From the NCBI GenBank assembly GCA_028284935.1, contig JANQQQ010000027.1, forward strand, positions 20,187-84,186: 64,000 nucleotides of DNA. Reading direction: 5' to 3'. Source of the stretch: Croceivirga sp. (GTDB taxonomy: Bacteria; Bacteroidota; Bacteroidia; Flavobacteriales; Flavobacteriaceae). The translations under genes and the position numbers were made by a program. Below the pieces are notes generated by a model, which was given only the letters and a program-made list of their open reading frames with translations, searched no databases and had not been told where the DNA came from. This document shows positions 1-9,070 of the stretch, in pieces. Numbering within the stretch: the stretch's first letter is position 1; each line of letters begins with the position of its first letter.

Positions 1-474
1 GACTTGTTTTGATAACCCAAGTTGATGCTCAACCGCCGGAAGGACCACGGTAAAACCTACCCAAACTGCCGCTACCAAAAATATTTTAAGTCCTCCCAAA
101 CTTCTCAAATTTCTTGAACTGGGTAGAAAAGGAATTGCATATAGCCCTGAAACTACGGTTAAAACAGCGATAACAAGCCAAAGCTTCATTGGAAGTTGAA
201 AAAAGAAATACAGGCAAAACCCAAACGCCAAAAAGCTAAAAAATTGAATAGGCCTGTGCGCCGGCTTGGCTACAATGAGATACTTATCCGCTTCCACCCC
301 ATACTTCACAAAATTGTAACACACAATCGTCGCAAAAAAAAGGAATCCAACTACGTTTTTGTTGAACACAATGTTTAAGTTTTGGGTACCTAGCATGTAA
401 AGCGATACAACTGCTAAAGCAACATGGATACTGGCATTGATGTAAAACCGAAATAATTGTTTCAAACCCAACAT
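1..474 (-). CDS. UbiA-like prenyltransferase family membrane protein (partial, C-terminus off window)
   Basis: An open frame on the minus strand starts at ATG 474 and runs off the left edge without a stop (about 158 residues seen). It reads as a very hydrophobic protein with roughly four membrane segments in the visible part: near residues 15-30, 40-55, 80-95 and 97-115. A further helix follows a charged loop containing NLRSLGGLKIF. That loop and the spacing of the helices resemble UbiA-family prenyltransferase-like proteins commonly found in Flavobacteriaceae. No DxxxD prenyl-diphosphate motif is confidently visible in this half, so the enzymatic role is unproven. It is divergent from gcvP, with about 130 bp between the two starts. 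Confidence 0.6.
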   Translation of the reverse strand, partial: MLGLKQLFRFYINASIHVALAVVSLYMLGTQNLNIVFNKNVVGFLFFATIVCYNFVKYGVEADKYLIVAKPAHRPIQFFSFLAFGFCLYFFFQLPMKLWLVIAVLTVVSGLYAIPFLPSSRNLRSLGGLKIFLVAAVWVGFTVVLPAVEHQLGLSKQV

Positions 475-546
475 TAAACAAAGGTAATACGCTTATGTTC
501 AAGGTGAATTTCTAAGTTAACAACTTTGATTCGTCACACCTTTGAA

Positions 547-580
547 TTGCAGTTTTTCAGGGATTTATTCGCTAATTTTG
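547..580 (+). promoter_or_regulatory. Putative Bacteroidota promoter of gcvP
   Basis: TAATTTTG at 573-580 matches the Bacteroidota -7 consensus TAnnTTTG. A TTG at 547-549 lies 23 bases upstream, within the spacing known for the -33 box. Transcription would begin shortly after 580, leaving a leader of about 15-20 bases before the gcvP ATG at 603. Confidence 0.5.
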
Positions 581-602
581 TACACTTTATTTTGCACTAC
601 AA

Positions 603-3443
603 ATGAACACGGAATCTTTTGCACTCCGCCATATAGGCATACGGGAGGAAGACCTCAAAAAAATGTATGAAATCGTTGGTGTTAAATCTTTGGACGATTT
701 AATAAATCAGACCATTCCAGACGATATTCGATTAAATAAAAGCCTTGCGTTGCCCAAGGCCATCAGCGAGCATGAATTTTTATCCCATGTGCGATTCCTG
801 GGCGAAAAAAATAAGGTTTTTAAAACCTACATCGGTATGGGCTATCATGAATGCCTAACCCCTTCGCCCATAAAAAGGAACATCCTTGAAAATCCAGGTT
901 GGTATACCGCCTATACGCCCTATCAAGCCGAAATAGCTCAGGGACGTTTGGAAGCTTTGTTGAATTACCAGACCATGGTATGTGATTTGACCAGTATGGA
1001 AATTGCAAACGCTTCCTTACTTGATGAAAGTACCGCAGCGGCTGAGGCCATGACCATGTTATTTGATGTTCGTTCTCGGCAGCAGAAGAAAGATGGTGTC
1101 CTAAAGTTTTTTGTTTCTGAGGAAGTAATGCCCCAGACCTTAAGTTTATTAAAGACTCGGGCGACTCCTTTAAACATAGAACTCGTTGTGGGAAACCATG
1201 AGGATTTCAATTTTGATTCCAGTTTTTATGGCGCCTTATTGCAATATCCTGGAAAATATGGACAAGTACATGATTATTCGGATTTTGCCCAGAAAGCCCA
1301 AAATAACGATATTAAAGTGGCCGTGGCCGCAGATATCCTAAGTTTGGTCCTTTTGACCCCTCCAGGGGAATGGGGAGTAGATGTAGTTGTGGGCACTACC
1401 CAGCGATTTGGGATTCCTTTAGGATATGGCGGCCCTCACGCAGCTTTCTTTGCTACAAAAGAGGCCTATAAAAGACATATTCCCGGTCGAATCATTGGAA
1501 TGACCAAGGATACCGATGGCAACCCTGCACTTCGCATGGCACTTCAAACCCGTGAACAACATATAAAACGGGATAAAGCCACTTCCAACATATGTACAGC
1601 ACAGGTGCTCTTGGCCGTAATGGCGGGTATGTATGCCGTCTATCATGGACCTGAAGGACTTAAATACATTGCCAATCAAGTCCATGGAAAAACCAGGAAA
1701 TTGGCCACTTTGTTGTCCGAAATAGGTTTCGAACAACAAAACACTGCCTTTTTTGATACCCTTACATTCAAAACACAACATACAAAGGCTTTAAAGGACA
1801 AAGCACTTCATAAAGAAATTAACCTCAACTTCATTAATGAAGAAACGGTATCGATTTCCTTGAACGAGGCCACCTCAGAAAGTGACCTTCAGGAACTGGT
1901 TTCCCTCTTTAAAGAAGTGGACAGTTCGAAATCCACTACTTCCAATACTGAAGGGATTCCATTTTCGCTATCAAGGAATTCCAACTTTTTGGAACACGAA
2001 GTCTTCAATTCATACCATTCAGAAACGGAATTGATGCGCTACATCAAAAAATTGGAACGCAAAGACCTTGCCTTGAACCACAGCATGATTTCCTTGGGTA
2101 GCTGCACCATGAAGCTCAATGCCGCTTCTGAAATGCTTCCTTTGAGTTGGACCAATTGGGGGAGTCTACATCCTTTTGTTCCTCTCGATCAAGCTGAGGG
2201 CTACCAAATTATGCTAAGGGAATTGGAAGATTACCTTACTGAAATAACGGGATTTGCAGGAACTTCACTTCAACCCAATTCCGGAGCGCAAGGGGAGTAT
2301 GCCGGTTTAATGACCATTCGGGCCTATCATGAATCCAGGGACGAGGGACATCGAAATATCTGCATCATTCCAGCGTCTGCACATGGTACCAATCCTGCTT
2401 CTGCAGTCATGGCCGGTATGACGGTAGTGGTGACCAAAACCGATGAAAAAGGAAACATTGATGTCATGGATTTGGAGGAAAAAGTCAACCAACACTCCAA
2501 GAATCTTGCGGCCTTGATGGTCACATATCCTTCCACACATGGTGTGTTTGAGTCTTCCATCCGCTACATTACAAAATTGATTCATGATAATGGAGGTCAA
2601 GTGTATATGGATGGGGCCAATATGAATGCCCAGGTAGGGTTGACCAACCCGGCTGCCATAGGTGCTGATGTGTGCCATTTAAACCTACATAAGACCTTTG
2701 CCATACCTCACGGCGGTGGTGGTCCAGGGGTTGGCCCCATCTGTGTGGCAGCACAATTGAAACCCTTCTTACCTGGAAACCCATTGGTGAAAACTGGAGG
2801 TGAAAAGGCTATTACCGCTATTTCGGCCGCTCCATGGGGCAGCGCACTCGCATGTTTAATATCCTATGGATACATTAAAATGCTCGGGGCACAAGGTGTG
2901 ACGGATGCTACCAAAATTTCCATTTTAAATGCTAACTACATCAAAGAACGACTCCATGGGTCTTACGAAGTGCTCTACGCCGGGGAACAAGGCCGTGCTG
3001 CCCATGAAATGATTATTGATTGCCGTCCTTTCAAGGAACATGGTATTGAGGTCACGGATATTGCAAAACGATTAATGGACTACGGGTTTCATGCACCAAC
3101 AGTATCCTTCCCGGTAGCGGGCACTATGATGATCGAGCCTACGGAAAGTGAAAGTTTGGCGGAATTGGACCGTTTCTGTGATGCCATGATCAGCATTAGA
3201 AAGGAAATTGACGGAACTACTTTGGATGACCCAAACAATGTATTGAAAAATGCGCCGCATACGCTATCCATGGTTACATCGGATAATTGGGATTTTCCCT
3301 ATTCCCGCCAGAAAGCGGCCTTTCCTATGGACTACGTTGCAGAAAACAAGTTCTGGCCCTCGGTAAGGCGTACGGACGAAGCCTTTGGAGACCGTAATTT
3401 AATCTGTACCTGTCCTGCCATCGAAGAATACGCGGAGGCCTAG
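603..3443 (+). CDS. gcvP: Glycine dehydrogenase (aminomethyl-transferring), P protein
   Basis: This is the PLP-dependent decarboxylase of the glycine cleavage system. It decarboxylates glycine and passes the aminomethyl group to lipoylated H protein (GcvH). At 946 residues it is the full fused form, with an N-terminal half homologous to subunit 1 and a C-terminal half to subunit 2. The PLP lysine is K697 in HLNLHKTF, followed by the glycine-rich stretch GGGGPGVGP. Other typical stretches are LGSCTMKLN and PNSGAQGEYAG. The ATG at 603 fits the promoter spacing. The gene stands alone: gcvT and gcvH are not in the window, as is usual in Flavobacteriia. A strong hairpin terminator follows the stop. 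Confidence 0.97.
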   Translation: MNTESFALRHIGIREEDLKKMYEIVGVKSLDDLINQTIPDDIRLNKSLALPKAISEHEFLSHVRFLGEKNKVFKTYIGMGYHECLTPSPIKRNILENPGWYTAYTPYQAEIAQGRLEALLNYQTMVCDLTSMEIANASLLDESTAAAEAMTMLFDVRSRQQKKDGVLKFFVSEEVMPQTLSLLKTRATPLNIELVVGNHEDFNFDSSFYGALLQYPGKYGQVHDYSDFAQKAQNNDIKVAVAADILSLVLLTPPGEWGVDVVVGTTQRFGIPLGYGGPHAAFFATKEAYKRHIPGRIIGMTKDTDGNPALRMALQTREQHIKRDKATSNICTAQVLLAVMAGMYAVYHGPEGLKYIANQVHGKTRKLATLLSEIGFEQQNTAFFDTLTFKTQHTKALKDKALHKEINLNFINEETVSISLNEATSESDLQELVSLFKEVDSSKSTTSNTEGIPFSLSRNSNFLEHEVFNSYHSETELMRYIKKLERKDLALNHSMISLGSCTMKLNAASEMLPLSWTNWGSLHPFVPLDQAEGYQIMLRELEDYLTEITGFAGTSLQPNSGAQGEYAGLMTIRAYHESRDEGHRNICIIPASAHGTNPASAVMAGMTVVVTKTDEKGNIDVMDLEEKVNQHSKNLAALMVTYPSTHGVFESSIRYITKLIHDNGGQVYMDGANMNAQVGLTNPAAIGADVCHLNLHKTFAIPHGGGGPGVGPICVAAQLKPFLPGNPLVKTGGEKAITAISAAPWGSALACLISYGYIKMLGAQGVTDATKISILNANYIKERLHGSYEVLYAGEQGRAAHEMIIDCRPFKEHGIEVTDIAKRLMDYGFHAPTVSFPVAGTMMIEPTESESLAELDRFCDAMISIRKEIDGTTLDDPNNVLKNAPHTLSMVTSDNWDFPYSRQKAAFPMDYVAENKFWPSVRRTDEAFGDRNLICTCPAIEEYAEA

Positions 3444-3466
3444 AACCCTATTAAACACTTGGATTG

Positions 3467-3505
3467 ACCCATTTATGACACCATAAATGGGTTTTTGCTT
3501 TTTTA
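3467..3505 (+). terminator. Rho-independent terminator of gcvP
   Basis: A perfect 11-bp stem (ACCCATTTATG at 3467-3477 with its complement at 3482-3492) has a 4-base loop. T-rich sequence (TTTTGCTTTTTT) follows directly. It lies 24 bases after the gcvP stop. Confidence 0.9.
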
Positions 3506-3603
3506 AAATAGCGGTCATACGATGTGTTGAACATCATTGAATGTATTATGCGTGCATATCACTTAGTTACCTATCCTTTACCTTGCATAAATAATTCAGT
3601 AAC

Positions 3604-4662
3604 ATGGAAATTGCAATCACGGGCACTGGAAGCTATTTGCCATCGGTTATTACAAAAAACGAAGATTTTTTGGACCACAATTTTTTGGAAAGGGATGGAA
3701 CGTCCATTGCCTACGGTAATGCCACCATTATCGAAAAGTTCACCGCAATTACTGGGATTGTGGAAAGGCGGTATGCAAAGGAAGAACATAAAACTTCCGA
3801 TCTTGGGTTTTTGGCCGCCCAAAAAGCCATAGAAGATGCCAATATTGACAAGGAAGCTATTGACTACATCATTTTTGCCCACAATTTTGGGGATCTATCA
3901 AAAGGAAAAACTCAGGGAGATACCCTACCCAGCCTTGCAACTCGGGTCAAACACTTGTTGCAGATAAAGAATACCTCTTGTGTGGCTTATGATATGATTT
4001 TTGGATGTCCGGGATGGGTGGAAGGTGTAATCCAAGCAAAGGCATTCATTGCTAGTGGCATGGCGCAAACTTGTCTGGTTATCGGCGGAGAGACCCTCTC
4101 AAGAATTATCGATCCCAATGACCGGGATAGCATGATCTATGCCGATGGAGCGGGAGCCACCATTGTTCAAAAAACCAAAGGAGAAGGAAAAATCCTGTCC
4201 CATGCCAGTCAAACCCATGCCAATGGGGAAGCCTATCATCTCTTTTTTGATAAAAGTTACCATCCAGATAGCTCTCCAGATACGCGATATATTAAAATGT
4301 ATGGTAGAAAGGTCTATGAGTTTGCCTGTACCCATGTGCCGCAGGCCATGAAAGCTTGTCTGGATAAAAGCGAAGTTGAAATTGATAGGATAAAAAAGAT
4401 ATTTATCCACCAAGCCAATGAAAAGATGGATGAGGCCATCATTAAAAGGTTTTATCGCTTGTACAAAAAAACACCTCCACAAGATGTAATGCCCATGATG
4501 ATTCAGGAGACAGGTAATAGCTCGGTAGCTACCATTCCCACGCTTTATGACAAAGTTAAACGTGGTGAACTATATGGGCACTCCATTGAAAAAGGCGACA
4601 TCGTCATTTTTGCAAGCGTAGGTGCGGGCATGAATATCAACGCCATTGTCTACCAAGTTTGA
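3604..4662 (+). CDS. 3-oxoacyl-ACP synthase III (FabH/KASIII) family protein
   Basis: This is a thiolase-fold ketosynthase of 352 residues, the length normal for KASIII. The catalytic triad is visible: Cys135 in FGCPGW, His269 in FIHQANEKM and Asn305 in ETGNSSVATIP. The C-terminal SVGAGMNINAIVY matches the family end. KASIII enzymes condense an acyl-CoA starter with malonyl-ACP. Here the gene is not next to plsX, rpmF or other fatty-acid genes, as housekeeping fabH often is. It sits instead upstream of a methyltransferase and a glycosyltransferase, so it may be a paralogue used for a special lipid or another acyl transfer. The family is certain; the substrate is not. It has its own spacing after the gcvP terminator and may lead a short transcript with the next two genes. 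Confidence 0.85.
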   Translation: MEIAITGTGSYLPSVITKNEDFLDHNFLERDGTSIAYGNATIIEKFTAITGIVERRYAKEEHKTSDLGFLAAQKAIEDANIDKEAIDYIIFAHNFGDLSKGKTQGDTLPSLATRVKHLLQIKNTSCVAYDMIFGCPGWVEGVIQAKAFIASGMAQTCLVIGGETLSRIIDPNDRDSMIYADGAGATIVQKTKGEGKILSHASQTHANGEAYHLFFDKSYHPDSSPDTRYIKMYGRKVYEFACTHVPQAMKACLDKSEVEIDRIKKIFIHQANEKMDEAIIKRFYRLYKKTPPQDVMPMMIQETGNSSVATIPTLYDKVKRGELYGHSIEKGDIVIFASVGAGMNINAIVYQV

Positions 4663-4687
4663 CATCAAAATTTCCAACTATCAAGCA

Positions 4688-4740
4688 ACAAATTCCAAAG
4701 TGCCTTAATGTAGATTTCTTCACTAAATCTTGGAATTTGT
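4688..4740. repeat. Intergenic inverted repeat upstream of the methyltransferase
   Basis: Perfect 11-bp arms, ACAAATTCCAA at 4688-4698 and TTGGAATTTGT at 4730-4740, are separated by 31 bases. A further half copy (TTTTTTGGAATTTG) follows at 4747-4760, just before the next gene. A related element with one base changed lies on the other side of that gene at 5282-5337. Confidence 0.6.
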
Positions 4741-4766
4741 AAATTGTTTTTTGGAATTTGGCACCT

Positions 4767-5297
4767 ATGTATGAAGGTAAGTATCCGCACAAACGGTATC
4801 GGCTCACGTTAGAATTTCTAAAAAAGCACATTGCCCCTAATGCATCCATACTCGATTTAGGGGTTGACAATCCATTCTCAAAAATCATGAAGGCCGAAGG
4901 TTATCAGGTCAACAACACGAAGGGAGAAGACTTGGATCATGACTTTAGCACCATTAAGGACTTCAATGCTGAAGTGGTGACCGCTTTCGAGATTTTTGAG
5001 CATTTGGTGGCGCCCTATAACGTGCTTCGTGAAATCAAAGCCAATAAATTAGTGGCCAGTATCCCCATGCGATTATGGTTTGCCCCTGCCTACAAAAGCA
5101 AAACAGACCCTTGGGACCGCCATTATCATGAATTCGAGGACTGGCAATTTGATTGGTTGTTGGAGAAATCGGGGTGGGAAATCAAGGATTCCATGAAATG
5201 GACCAATCCTGTCAAAAAAATTGGGTTTCGTCCTTTGCTTCGGTTGTTCACCAATAGGTATTACCTAGTTTATGCCGAAAGAAATCCCAAATCCTAA
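4767..5297 (+). CDS. Class I SAM-dependent methyltransferase-like protein
   Basis: The protein has 176 residues from ATG 4767; an in-frame TTG at 4758 would add only three. Residues 27-38 (ASILDLGVDNPF) resemble motif I of Rossmann-fold methyltransferases, although the usual GxGxG is reduced. AFEIFEHL near residue 75 fits the region where the DxxxHL motif of class I enzymes lies. The gene is short for the family and the glycine-rich loop is weak, so substrate and activity cannot be given. It lies between a ketosynthase and a GT2 glycosyltransferase on the same strand, with inverted repeats in both gaps, and may be cotranscribed with them. Confidence 0.7.
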   Translation: MYEGKYPHKRYRLTLEFLKKHIAPNASILDLGVDNPFSKIMKAEGYQVNNTKGEDLDHDFSTIKDFNAEVVTAFEIFEHLVAPYNVLREIKANKLVASIPMRLWFAPAYKSKTDPWDRHYHEFEDWQFDWLLEKSGWEIKDSMKWTNPVKKIGFRPLLRLFTNRYYLVYAERNPKS

Positions 5298-5337
5298 ATT
5301 GCAAATTCGAACCCCTAAAATTGGGATTTCGAATTTG
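5282..5337. repeat. Intergenic nested inverted repeats downstream of the methyltransferase
   Basis: Two interleaved inverted repeats are present. One pairs CAAATTCGAA (5302-5311) with TTCGAATTTG (5328-5337). The other pairs AAATCCCAA (5282-5290) with TTGGGATTT (5321-5329). TTTTTGGAATTTT follows, resembling the half copy before 4767. It overlaps the end of the methyltransferase gene and might act as a weak terminator or a mobile palindromic element. Confidence 0.55.
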
Positions 5338-5355
5338 TTTTTGGAATTTTAACAC

Positions 5356-6225
5356 ATGCATATCAGTGTAATCATCCCAGCCCATAACGAAGCCAAATAC
5401 ATTAGTGATTGCCTGTATTCTTTTGTACACCAAACCCAACCTCCCGAAGAGCTCATTGTAGTGGATGACAACTCTACGGACACTACCTTTGAATTGGTCA
5501 AGGACTTTGCCAAGGACCATCCCTGGATCAAAGTGGTAAAACATCAGAGCTCAACGGAACACCTTCCAGGGGAGAAGGTCATTCGGGCTTTTAATTTTGG
5601 GCTGGAGTATGCTTCCAATGAGTATGACCTCATTGGGAAGTTTGATGGGGACATTGTCCTTCCTCCCAACTATTTTGAGCAAATGCGCGGCCATTTTCAA
5701 TCCAATTGGTTATTGGGGATGTGTTCAGGATTACTATATGTGGAAAAAGAGGGGCAATGGGTGTACGAACGCATAGCCAAGAAAAGTCACGTCCGCGGAC
5801 CTATTAAACTTTATTACCGACAAGTATTTGAACTCATGGGTGGTTTGCGATTGGGAGTGGGTTGGGATACGGTCGATACGCTACTGTGCCAATACCATGA
5901 TTTTGAAGTTAAAACGGATTCCAGTTTAATGGTAAAACACCTCAGGCCCACGGGACATGGCTATAGCGCCAAAAACTACCGTGCCAAGGGTGAGGCCTTA
6001 TATAAAATGCGATATGGGTTGCCCTTAGCCAAACTCGCCCTTTTGAAAATGGCATTGCGAGCAAAAAGTGTAAAATTGTTTTTACAAGGAATTTTTGGTT
6101 ATATTTCAGCAGCCATTAACAAATCCCCCCATTTTGTTGAGCCCGAAGAGGGAAAATTTATTCGTCGATACAGGTTCGATGGTATGAAAGTGAGGAATTT
6201 AAAGAGTGTATTTCGTATATGTTGA
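5356..6225 (+). CDS. Glycosyltransferase family 2 protein
   Basis: The 289-residue GT-A fold enzyme opens with the typical strand ISVIIPAHNEAKYI. The nucleotide-binding acidic pair is at VVDD (D37, D38) and the metal-binding DxD is at D97-G-D99 in KFDGDIVLPP. GT2 enzymes move a sugar from a nucleotide sugar to a lipid, polysaccharide or protein acceptor. No C-terminal membrane helices of the synthase type are evident, so it is probably a cytoplasmic-face transferase. The acceptor is unknown. It follows the methyltransferase by 58 bases on the same strand. Confidence 0.88.
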   Translation: MHISVIIPAHNEAKYISDCLYSFVHQTQPPEELIVVDDNSTDTTFELVKDFAKDHPWIKVVKHQSSTEHLPGEKVIRAFNFGLEYASNEYDLIGKFDGDIVLPPNYFEQMRGHFQSNWLLGMCSGLLYVEKEGQWVYERIAKKSHVRGPIKLYYRQVFELMGGLRLGVGWDTVDTLLCQYHDFEVKTDSSLMVKHLRPTGHGYSAKNYRAKGEALYKMRYGLPLAKLALLKMALRAKSVKLFLQGIFGYISAAINKSPHFVEPEEGKFIRRYRFDGMKVRNLKSVFRIC

Positions 6226-6326
6226 AATGTCTAAATTCACTTTTTACTACCTCTCAACAATTACATGGCACAATATTTTTTAAAAGAACACACCTTTAAT
6301 CGATTAATAAAAATTGACCAACATAG

Positions 6327-8591
6327 ATGACCTTAAATCTTGAGAATCAGCTGCAAGAATTAAAAAATAATAAAAGTTCAATAGACGATTTTTTTACCTC
6401 TACCCCATATGATCAAGACCTAAATTCAGATGGATTTCTTACAAAAGAACTTTTTGGAAAAAAACTAAGAAGTGATGAAGGGTTTCATAAACCCATGAAA
6501 ATACTTACCAACGCAATTTTTTCTTATCAAAAGGGGAAAAAAATAATTTTACTCAATGGTTTTTCGGGTACAGGCAAGACAACTTTCATACACTACTATT
6601 CCGAACGCAATGAAGACTTTCATCACATCTTTATAGATTTCGAAGAAATTGATGAAAATTTACGTTTTAAGGACGGTGTTAACACTGAAGATATTTATAA
6701 AAGCAGTGGAGAACATTTATTAAAGCTTTTTAAGGGTTATTTATTACAAAATGGATTCTTAAATCCTGAGATTTTTGAAAAAACCTACGAAACATTTTTT
6801 TTTATTTTGAATAATAAAGAGAGGTTTTCAAAATTTGGATTGATATCCCGTCAATTTTATCTAGACCTTAGCTCTTTAGAACCAGACTCCATATCTAACC
6901 AAACGGTAATTGAGTTTATAAATAAGTTCAATTACAATGATATTTTTATTTTCTTCTTTACTCTCTGCTTTAAATTTTACTCTGTCAAGGAAAAGGTGAT
7001 AATATATTTTGACAACCTAGATAAAGTGGATTTAGAGTATTTAACCGATACTTTTCTGGAAAACTTTCAATCCGCAATTTCTAAAGCGAATATTTTGTCT
7101 CAATCAAGTCTTTTTAAAGAGGATAAAATTAAGTTCAATCAACGATTCAGATTCATTTTTTGCCTCAGGGATGCTAATGGAATCCTATTTAATCAGCATA
7201 TTGCTGATAGAGTCAAAATGAAAATTAAAGTTATACCTGTTTTTTTAGGTTTTAACCAGAAACACTTTGAAAAAATTATATCCAAACGACTTGAGGTTCT
7301 GAAAGAAATTTATGACCTAAAAGACCTTGGAGATCATGAAAATTATTCGGGTAAGCATTTTTTGGGAAATCTTAATACTTTAATAAGTGACGATTATTTC
7401 AAGAAAGTTTTTATTCCTTTATTCAATAATGATTATAGAAATTCCGTACTTGCTTTATTAGATGCAGTTAGAAATATTTCAAGCAATGACAATTTTTTCT
7501 ACAAGGATGAACGACTAGAATTTGGAGCTAGGGGTTACTTGCTTTTTGAATTGATTCAAAAATTTTTTAAGGAAAACTTTATTTCAGATTACCCATTTCT
7601 GACAGGAAAAATTGATGGTTTACCAAATGGCCATTATTGTTTCATAGACAGAATGATTATCACGGTCTTGTGCCATAACACAAGATATACTGTAAAAAAC
7701 ATAGGGCAAGAAACCGGTAGAAGCTGCAAGTTTTATAGTCAATTAATTAAGGAACTAGAAGTACTATACAATTATGATTACGAGTTAATTTTAGATTCAA
7801 TAAGTAGGCTATTTACCTATCATGAATCCGAAAATTGGGTCCATTTGATTAGCATTCTAAATAAAAAAATTAGGTCAGCAGATGATTTCAGAGAAGAAAA
7901 AGAACTGTTAAATGAGTTGAAATCTCTTAAAGAAATTTCTGAAAACAGAAACGAACATCGGATAAAACAAATAATTGACAGCCTTGATAGAATTAGAATT
8001 AAGCTGAATCCATCTGCTTATATTTATGTTAAATATATTCTACCACACTTTGAGTTTTATTCTAATCTTTCGAATAACGAACAAGCGCTTTATCAAAACT
8101 TCTACGTCAAAGAAAATTTGCATAGTTACAAATACGAGTTAATCCTTAAAAGTGTTTTTGAACATATTTCGAGACATAAAAATAGAATGGAATTGTTCTA
8201 TGAATATCAAATGCAAAATGTTATATCAAAATCTAATTTTTACAATTCACAATACTGTTTCAAACTTATAGGAGAAGGAGATACCCCTTTAAAGGGGTAT
8301 TTTCATTTGACCAGGATAATCACATCACATATAGATTATTTGGACAGGTTTAGGAGAAAAATGTTAGTATTTAATCAAGACAAACCCTTGTTTGACAAAT
8401 TAAAATTCAACGAAATTCTTGTAAAACAAATTGAGAAATATATCCTCCTTTTGGAAAATAGTATTGACATAAGAGCAAAGAAACATTTGGTCCCAAGCTT
8501 AAGAGAAAAAGCAAATGACATTATATCCAGCAAATACAGGGATTTTAAAATCCAAATAAGACTTCCCAAAGAGCACAACCTAAGAAAATAA
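6327..8591 (+). CDS. Large P-loop NTPase of unrecognised family (STAND/KAP-like)
   Basis: The protein has 754 residues and lacks a signal peptide. A Walker A motif GFSGTGKT is at residues 78-85. A Walker B-like strand IIYFDNLDK is around 225-233, with D229 and D232. A possible sensor arginine, R281, lies in FIFCLRDANG. The rest of the C-terminal half is alpha-helical, charged and rich in Lys, Asn, Ile and Phe. This domain order (short N-terminal region, ATPase, long helical tail) resembles STAND or KAP-like NTPases, many of which act in phage defence or signalling. I do not recognise a named family. The base composition is distinctly more AT-rich than the surrounding genes, suggesting transfer. 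The downstream small gene begins 5 bases after its stop and is likely in the same operon. Confidence 0.75.
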   Translation: MTLNLENQLQELKNNKSSIDDFFTSTPYDQDLNSDGFLTKELFGKKLRSDEGFHKPMKILTNAIFSYQKGKKIILLNGFSGTGKTTFIHYYSERNEDFHHIFIDFEEIDENLRFKDGVNTEDIYKSSGEHLLKLFKGYLLQNGFLNPEIFEKTYETFFFILNNKERFSKFGLISRQFYLDLSSLEPDSISNQTVIEFINKFNYNDIFIFFFTLCFKFYSVKEKVIIYFDNLDKVDLEYLTDTFLENFQSAISKANILSQSSLFKEDKIKFNQRFRFIFCLRDANGILFNQHIADRVKMKIKVIPVFLGFNQKHFEKIISKRLEVLKEIYDLKDLGDHENYSGKHFLGNLNTLISDDYFKKVFIPLFNNDYRNSVLALLDAVRNISSNDNFFYKDERLEFGARGYLLFELIQKFFKENFISDYPFLTGKIDGLPNGHYCFIDRMIITVLCHNTRYTVKNIGQETGRSCKFYSQLIKELEVLYNYDYELILDSISRLFTYHESENWVHLISILNKKIRSADDFREEKELLNELKSLKEISENRNEHRIKQIIDSLDRIRIKLNPSAYIYVKYILPHFEFYSNLSNNEQALYQNFYVKENLHSYKYELILKSVFEHISRHKNRMELFYEYQMQNVISKSNFYNSQYCFKLIGEGDTPLKGYFHLTRIITSHIDYLDRFRRKMLVFNQDKPLFDKLKFNEILVKQIEKYILLLENSIDIRAKKHLVPSLREKANDIISSKYRDFKIQIRLPKEHNLRK

Positions 8592-8596
8592 TTAGT

Positions 8597-9070
8597 TTGA
8601 ATTTCGAATCAATACTTGACAAAATTTATGTCGGCCCTAAAAGCAGACAGATTAGGAAAGAAGTAATTGATGCATATTTCAATTATGTCAAGCCGATATT
8701 TAAATCCTTTAGACATTCTGAATTATCCTTAGCAAATTCAGATATTATTATGTTAAATAGAAAGCTAGAATCAAATCAATGCTCTTTTCTTGAAGTACAT
8801 ATTAAATCAACAAAGCTCAAAAGGGAACTATCAAAAGAAGAATTTTCCCATATCAAATCCCTATTCAATCAAAAGAACTTGAATGAAGATCAAAAAACTA
8901 TTATCAGGACAATTTTTTTAAGCAAACTCGATTACATACAAGAATCATGTTTGATACTGGAAATTTTAATTAAGCAGAATAAGAAAAAAACTTTGTTATG
9001 GTTAATCGGAGTCATCATTGGGAATGCAGGATTGATTTCCTTATTGTTAAGATTTTTTAATTGTCCATAA
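8597..9070 (+). CDS. Small protein with one C-terminal membrane segment, partner of the NTPase
   Basis: The 157-residue frame starts at TTG 8597. I found no in-frame ATG or GTG between an upstream stop at 8546 and this codon, so a TTG start is the best choice. The soluble part is helical and charged. Near residues 131-152 there is one strong hydrophobic helix (LLWLIGVIIGNAGLISLLL), followed by a few residues and the stop, which gives a tail-anchored layout. The 5-base gap and shared AT-rich composition tie it to the NTPase as a two-gene unit. An NTPase sensor paired with a membrane-anchored small effector is a plausible reading, but nothing in the sequence proves it. No family recognised. Confidence 0.65.
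   Translation: MNFESILDKIYVGPKSRQIRKEVIDAYFNYVKPIFKSFRHSELSLANSDIIMLNRKLESNQCSFLEVHIKSTKLKRELSKEEFSHIKSLFNQKNLNEDQKTIIRTIFLSKLDYIQESCLILEILIKQNKKKTLLWLIGVIIGNAGLISLLLRFFNCP

Noticed and set aside
2307..2678. 123-aa antisense frame inside gcvP
   Set aside because: It is a shadow of the strongly conserved gcvP coding frame, with no start context or protein-like features.
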